DNA of 36,288 nt from an uncultured Prevotella sp. (GTDB lineage Bacteria > Bacteroidota > Bacteroidia > Bacteroidales > Bacteroidaceae). The translations under genes were made by a program, and so were the position numbers. Of the stretch, positions 32,602 to 36,288 are shown piece by piece; position 1 is the first letter of the stretch; every line of letters begins with the position of its first letter. A model generated the notes under the pieces. That model had not been told where the DNA came from and searched no databases. It saw only the letters and a list, made by a program, of their open reading frames with translations. Where the stretch lies: the NCBI GenBank assembly GCA_944320255.1, contig CALUGU010000017.1, positions 1 through 36,288 of the forward strand, given 5' to 3'.

Positions 32602-33591
32602 TCACTTGTGTATTTCAAGGAATTTATATCCATTAAAATGTATCATATGCTCCGGACTGTCTGCAATCCAAACCTCGCTCTCCCATGCTATGTCCGTAAC
32701 CCATTTCCTGAACACCTTTTTATCCAAGAACGCCGTAACATATACAGGGACGGCTTTGCAGCTTTCAAGCTGTCTCGCAAGTTTGCGTACACGCATCTCG
32801 CTCATAGGGCCGGTGCTGTGCACGGCTTCCACCAGGAACAGCAAGTTTTTCTCTTTGTTGTATGCCACAACGTCTGGCAGTTCTTCATGCTCAAGTGCAA
32901 AAAAGCCTATGCTGTCAAGTGTGTTTCTATCAATAAACAAATCCTTGTCTGACGTGTCGCCAACGTATAAAACTTCAGCCCCCATGCCAAACCTTGGCAA
33001 GAATTCTTCTATCACCGCCTTTTGCAAGGCGTTATGTTCACCGGGCGTAAGTTTCAGCTCCTTCCCTGACGGCAGGACGACTGGTATTTTGGCAAGATTA
33101 CGCCTATGTTCCAGTTCCACGGCAAGTAGCTCCGTCTCACTTTTATATTTTTCAAGTGCGGCATCCCAGCAAACTGTTCCATATTGTTTCAAGAGGCAGA
33201 CAAAAGCCTTGCTCAGGGCGTATCCTCGCGTCGGATTATTGGTTGACTGCCTTTCCAACGACGCAGAATTGACAACGATACCCGCCTGCACCGGCATCAG
33301 CAGGTCTTTCCGCCTTATGTCGTCATAAGAACCTTGTGATATGTTTTCGCCATAGTGCTCGTTCTCAAACTTTATTATTTCCCTCGTAGTCATAAACGCG
33401 CCATCGTCCGACGACGCTGCTTGGTTTATGCTGCCGGTGATCCGGCCTACAGCCAGACAGGCCATCGCCATACGTTCCAGCCGCCTGTCCGAGCCGGTGA
33501 GCGGTATGCCTGCCATCCCAAGGATGTCAAGCATATCGTAGATCAGTTTTTTCGTCTTTACGGCTTTCTGGCCTGTCAGTTTAATTTCCAT
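32602..33591 (-). CDS. Type II restriction endonuclease, BsuBI/PstI family
   Basis: A 329-residue protein. The C-terminal half carries the BsuBI/PstI family pattern: VLYVGDTSDKDLF (Asp212), LPDVVAYNKEKNLLFLVEAV with the catalytic-type acidic residues Asp240 and Glu255, VTAFLDKKVF, then IAWESEVWIAD and PEHMIHFNGYKFL. The N-terminal half is the family's helical DNA-recognition part. Known members cut CTGCAG. The gene overlaps the methyltransferase stop by 11 bases, so its translation is coupled to that of the protecting enzyme. Sequence is more AT-rich than the flanking core genes. At least four CTGCAG sites are present in this window (for example 10178 and 23201). Confidence 0.9.
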   Translation of the reverse strand: MEIKLTGQKAVKTKKLIYDMLDILGMAGIPLTGSDRRLERMAMACLAVGRITGSINQAASSDDGAFMTTREIIKFENEHYGENISQGSYDDIRRKDLLMPVQAGIVVNSASLERQSTNNPTRGYALSKAFVCLLKQYGTVCWDAALEKYKSETELLAVELEHRRNLAKIPVVLPSGKELKLTPGEHNALQKAVIEEFLPRFGMGAEVLYVGDTSDKDLFIDRNTLDSIGFFALEHEELPDVVAYNKEKNLLFLVEAVHSTGPMSEMRVRKLARQLESCKAVPVYVTAFLDKKVFRKWVTDIAWESEVWIADSPEHMIHFNGYKFLEIHK

Positions 33592-34591
33592 ATCCGAACA
33601 GTGTGGCTGGTATCCTCTTTAGAATGATTTCTTCCTTGCGTTTTTCCGGTAGCATATAAGTCTTTTTCACCTCCAACGCTATCTGGTAGGCCATTAGCGG
33701 CGGCACGGCATTGCCGATTTGGTAGAATTGCTTTGTCTCAGGACCCTCGAACTCGAACCAGTCGGGGAAACTCTGCAACCGCGCCGCCTCCCTTACCACG
33801 AGCCGGCGCCTACGACCGTCTTTCAAGCGCACACGCTGCATGTCACTTGTGCAGCCTGCCAGGTTGCGGCAAGTCAAAGTCCTTGCCGGACGGTCGGTGT
33901 AAAGGTCCCTAGGATTTATGCAAGCGGATTTCTTTTCGTAGGCGGCGATATATTCGTCCTGTCTCTTCGTCAATATTTTGCTTTCATCCTCCACGGTGTC
34001 TATCAAGTCGCCGATGGCTTCTCCAACAGTAGTCTTGCGCGTCTGCGTAGCCGGGTACCTGAATGTTGACTTGTGCCCTACGGTTATCAACCTTTCGCGG
34101 TTTTGCGGAACACCGTAATTGACAGCATTCATACACTTATGTTCCACTATGTAGCCCAGCTTTGCAAGTTCATCTACAATAAGGTCGAGATACCATTTGT
34201 GCGAATATGCAAGATTTCTTACATTCTCGAACACAAACACTTTCGGCATAAGCCGCCTCACGGCATCGATGAAAATAGGGAAACCGTCGCGGGCGTCGGC
34301 CATGCCGCGCTGGTTGCCGAAGACACTGAACGGCTGGCATGGCGGCCCGCCTATCACTATGTCTGCACGGGGATAGGCGAAGCCCACCTCCAATCTTTGT
34401 ATATGGCAGCATCCTGCAAGGTTGTTGTTGTACGTAGCGGCTGCGTATTCATCGCATTCGTAGCCAACAGTCTCGAAGCCTGCCGCTTCAAAACCAAGCG
34501 ACAAGCCTCCACAACCCGCAAACAAGTCGAGCACTTTAGCTCGTTCAGTAGCCCGCGGCCTGAGTATGTTGTTTATGTAATCAGTATACAT
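33581..34591 (-). CDS. DNA cytosine-5 methyltransferase of the restriction-modification pair
   Basis: A 336-residue enzyme with the m5C motif order: I LDLFAGCGGLSLGFEAAG (21-38), IV GGPPCQPFS with catalytic Cys85, VI FENVRNL (Glu122), VIII QNRERL (163-168), a short target-recognition region (about 175-265, including RPARTLTCRN), IX REAARLQSFPD and X QIGNAVPP (291-298). It methylates cytosine C5 using SAM. It overlaps the endonuclease gene by 11 bases. Characterised BsuBI/PstI systems use an N6-adenine methyltransferase, so a C5 enzyme here is an unusual partner. The start at 34591 leaves almost no leader after a consensus promoter, and no later in-frame ATG precedes motif I. Confidence 0.93.
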   Translation of the reverse strand: MYTDYINNILRPRATERAKVLDLFAGCGGLSLGFEAAGFETVGYECDEYAAATYNNNLAGCCHIQRLEVGFAYPRADIVIGGPPCQPFSVFGNQRGMADARDGFPIFIDAVRRLMPKVFVFENVRNLAYSHKWYLDLIVDELAKLGYIVEHKCMNAVNYGVPQNRERLITVGHKSTFRYPATQTRKTTVGEAIGDLIDTVEDESKILTKRQDEYIAAYEKKSACINPRDLYTDRPARTLTCRNLAGCTSDMQRVRLKDGRRRRLVVREAARLQSFPDWFEFEGPETKQFYQIGNAVPPLMAYQIALEVKKTYMLPEKRKEEIILKRIPATLFGYGN

Positions 34592-34603
34592 GGATTATGC
34601 TTG

Positions 34604-34634
34604 CAAAGATAATGTAAATCGAAGGAAATCCAAA
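34604..34634 (-). promoter_or_regulatory. Promoter of the restriction-modification operon
   Basis: On the minus strand TTTG (34634-34631), 19 bases, TATCTTTG (34611-34604), a full consensus match. The start codon is at 34591, only 12 bases after the -7 element, so the mRNA would be leaderless or nearly so. Confidence 0.75.
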
Positions 34635-34989
34635 ATAAATCGATGGAAACAAATTTTTTATTCTTATTTTACTCGGATGCAGTTTGCCTTATTTTACTCC
34701 AATAGGCCATTAGGCCGTATAAGTCTGACTATTGGAGTATTCCATTACCTTTACCTTCGCCAGCTTATGTGTTCTTATCGCCATCTTGCCCCGTCCCGGC
34801 ATCTACCGCTACGCCTTAGACGGAACAGAAAACAATCTGTCAGATATTAACTTACAATCATACTGAAGTCTGACGACTATTTGGGTTTAAGACAACATTG
34901 TTTACGAATGTTTTTCAGGTTAAACCCAAACTTTTATCCACAAGGCGGCATACAGCACTGCGAATTGCGGTAAACGACGCTATGATTTG
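34635..34989. other. Spacer without recognisable genes
   Basis: This AT-rich stretch has no convincing reading frame in either direction. It contains a small inverted repeat, ACTCCAATA (34696-34704) with TATTGGAGT (34730-34738), enclosing GGCCATTAGGCC. Nothing else was recognised. Confidence 0.5.
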
Positions 34990-35047
34990 CGGCAAACGGC
35001 GGGGCGGGAAACGGCGGATTGCGGAAGACCTGGCTGTCAGTGAGTTA
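34990..35047 (+). repeat. Dispersed GC-rich repeat, copy 2
   Basis: It begins CGGCAAACGGCGGGGCG and ends CCTGGCTGTCAGTGAGTTA, matching 25732-25790 with scattered differences and a short central indel. The hairpin partner present upstream of copy 1 is missing here. Confidence 0.7.
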
Positions 35048-35162
35048 GGGACGTGGGAAAAGTAAAGGACTGGGAGCGCCGGGGAGAATTTGGACAAGCG
35101 GGAAAACTGCCAACAAAAGCACATCAAGCTCCCTCCATTAGGGAGGGCCGGGGTGGGTGTCC

Positions 35163-35425
35163 CTCGCCTGCTCGTCCCTTGTCTGCTTGTCTGCTCGTCA
35201 CTCGTCTGCTTGTCTGCTTGTCCCTCGTCTGCTCGTCCCTCGTCTGCTTGTCCCTCGTCTGCTCGTCCCTCGTCTGCTCGTCTGCTCGTCCCTTGCCTGC
35301 TCGTCTGCTTGTCTGCTTGTCTGCTCGTCCCTTGCCTGCTCGTCTGCTCGTCCCTTGTCTGCTCGTCCCTCGTCTGCTCGTCCCTCGTCTGCTCGTCCCT
35401 CGTCTGCTTGTCCCTTGTCTGCTAC
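35163..35425 (+). repeat. Composite tandem array of CTCGTCCCTCGTCTG units
   Basis: About 260 bases made of 15-base units (CTCGTCCCTCGTCTG and variants with TTGTCC or TTGCCTG) interspersed with 8-base units (TCGTCTGC/TTGTCTGC). All copies are in one orientation. The open frames it creates are simple Leu/Val/Ser/Cys repeats and are not considered genes. The unit shares GCTTGTCTGCT with the hairpin at 29643-29773. Confidence 0.9.
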
Positions 35426-35527
35426 AAAAATGCAAAGTGAAAGTTGCAAAACGGTTGCAGACGACTTTAATTTTCGATACTTTAACCTAAAAAGTGCTTA
35501 ACAGAGTGATTTTTATACACTTATGCC

Positions 35528-35558
35528 CTTGCGCCTTTATAAAAAATAAGTACCTTTG
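35528..35558 (+). promoter_or_regulatory. Promoter of pckA
   Basis: CTTG (35528-35531), 19 bases, TACCTTTG (35551-35558). The -7 element is an exact match and the -33 differs at one base. The start codon is 71 bases downstream. Confidence 0.65.
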
Positions 35559-35629
35559 CACCCGATTTAAGGCTGGTTAGCACTTAATAGTTCAGGAACA
35601 TACATTTCACTTTTTAATATCACATTAAA

Positions 35630-36288
35630 ATGGCAAATTTAGATTTAAGCAAGTATGGCATCACGGGCGTGAAGGAAATCCTGCACAACCCGTCATACGA
35701 GGTATTGTTTGAAGAGGAGACGAAAGAGAGCCTCACAGGGTACGACAAGGGCCAGGTGACAGAGCTTGGCGCCGTGAACGTCATGACCGGCGTTTACACA
35801 GGCCGTTCGCCCAAGGACAAGTTCATCGTAATGGACGAGACATCAAAGGACACCGTATGGTGGACTTCAGAGGAATATAAGAACGACAACAAGCCCGCTT
35901 CACAGGAGGCTTGGGCTGCCGTTAAGGAGATAGCACAGAAGGAACTCTCTGGCAAGAAGCTCTATGTGATCGACGGCTTCTGCGGTGCCAACAAGGACAC
36001 CCGCATGGCTGTGCGCTTCATCATGGAAGTAGCTTGGCAGGCTCACTTCGTTAAGAACATGTTCATCCGCCCGACTGAGGAGGAACTGGCCGACTTCGAG
36101 CCTGACTTCGTTGTCTACAACGCATCTAAGGCCAAGGTTGAGAACTGGAAGGAACTCGGCTTCAACTCTGAGACTGCCGTTGTGTTCAACGTCACCTCTA
36201 AGGAGCAGGTAATCATCAACACATGGTACGGCGGCGAGATGAAGAAGGGTATGTTCTCAATGATGAACTACTTCCTGCCGCTGAAGGG
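35630..36288 (+). CDS. pckA: ATP-dependent phosphoenolpyruvate carboxykinase, N-terminal part
   Basis: The first 219 codons of PEP carboxykinase ([20 protein letters not shown]); the gene continues past the window. Visible family features are [14 protein letters not shown] (substrate-binding arginine), the stretch [19 protein letters not shown] and [19 protein letters not shown] just before the kinase motifs. It is the ATP-using type found in bacteria and plants. In gut and rumen Bacteroidales it mainly carboxylates PEP to oxaloacetate on the route to succinate and forms ATP. Codon use looks highly biased, as in strongly expressed genes. The start fits the family and follows a good promoter. 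Confidence 0.97.
   Translation, partial: MANLDLSKYGITGVKEILHNPSYEVLFEEETKESLTGYDKGQVTELGAVNVMTGVYTGRSPKDKFIVMDETSKDTVWWTSEEYKNDNKPASQEAWAAVKEIAQKELSGKKLYVIDGFCGANKDTRMAVRFIMEVAWQAHFVKNMFIRPTEEELADFEPDFVVYNASKAKVENWKELGFNSETAVVFNVTSKEQVIINTWYGGEMKKGMFSMMNYFLPLK

Noticed and set aside
35163-35425. Possible CRISPR array.
   Set aside because: Units of 15 and 8 bases directly abut, with no unique spacers and no cas genes in the window.
35053-35501. Overlapping frames with Leu-Val-Cys-Ser repeats in both strands of the tandem array.
   Set aside because: The peptides result from the 15-base nucleotide repeat, which stays open in several frames at once; no start signal or family.

Overview
The window comes from a member of the Bacteroidota, most likely the order Bacteroidales and possibly Prevotellaceae. 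The evidence is repeated promoters of the Bacteroidetes type (TTTG, about 20 bases, TAnnTTTG), an ATP-type PEP carboxykinase, a CarboxypepD_reg-like/beta-barrel outer-membrane receptor, and generally weak Shine-Dalgarno sites. The core genes at both ends (argR, Bax-inhibitor-1, metG, marC, trmH/spoU, sufE, U32, pckA) are visibly GC-rich. The central operon and the restriction-modification pair are more AT-rich: single 60-base samples hold 22 G+C at 7201, 28 at 33181 and 41 at 23941.

Layout. 1-1231: truncated arginine repressor gene (minus) with a good ARG box, then a Bax-inhibitor-1 family membrane protein (minus). 1232-1746: regulatory region. 1747-22290: thirteen co-directional genes, apparently one operon. 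22291-22612: terminator-like hairpins. 22613-25564: metG and marC (minus). 25926-26624: small outer-membrane beta-barrel protein (plus). 26922-29405: large beta-barrel receptor (minus). 29513-29584: tRNA-Arg(CCT). 29771-32305: SpoU methyltransferase, SufE, U32 protein (all minus). 32602-34591: C5 DNA methyltransferase and a BsuBI/PstI-type restriction endonuclease (minus). 34592-35629: repeat-rich spacer. 35630-end: start of pckA.

The centrepiece is the 20.5 kb operon. It encodes a SrfB-like actin/Hsp70-fold ATPase, a SrfC-like P-loop GTPase, a membrane-anchored subtilisin protease with an intact triad, a four-helix membrane protein, a second P-loop NTPase behind a helical repeat region, two paralogous single-span proteins, a further single-span protein, two paralogous secreted coiled-coil proteins, a C-tail-anchored protein with beta-sandwich repeats, a DUF1294 membrane protein and an anchored YfaP/DUF2135 protein. 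Cytoplasmic NTPases are thus encoded with inner-membrane adaptors, a protease predicted to face the periplasm and periplasmic coiled coils. I infer an envelope-spanning, NTP-driven assembly. Its biological role (defence, envelope stress, secretion or surveillance) cannot be read from sequence. Two of its genes share a 283-bp block with a single difference although their other parts have diverged, which points to gene conversion or recent partial duplication.

The intergenic regions carry several families of long inverted repeats and two dispersed repeat families, one of which also has a degenerate copy inside the operon.
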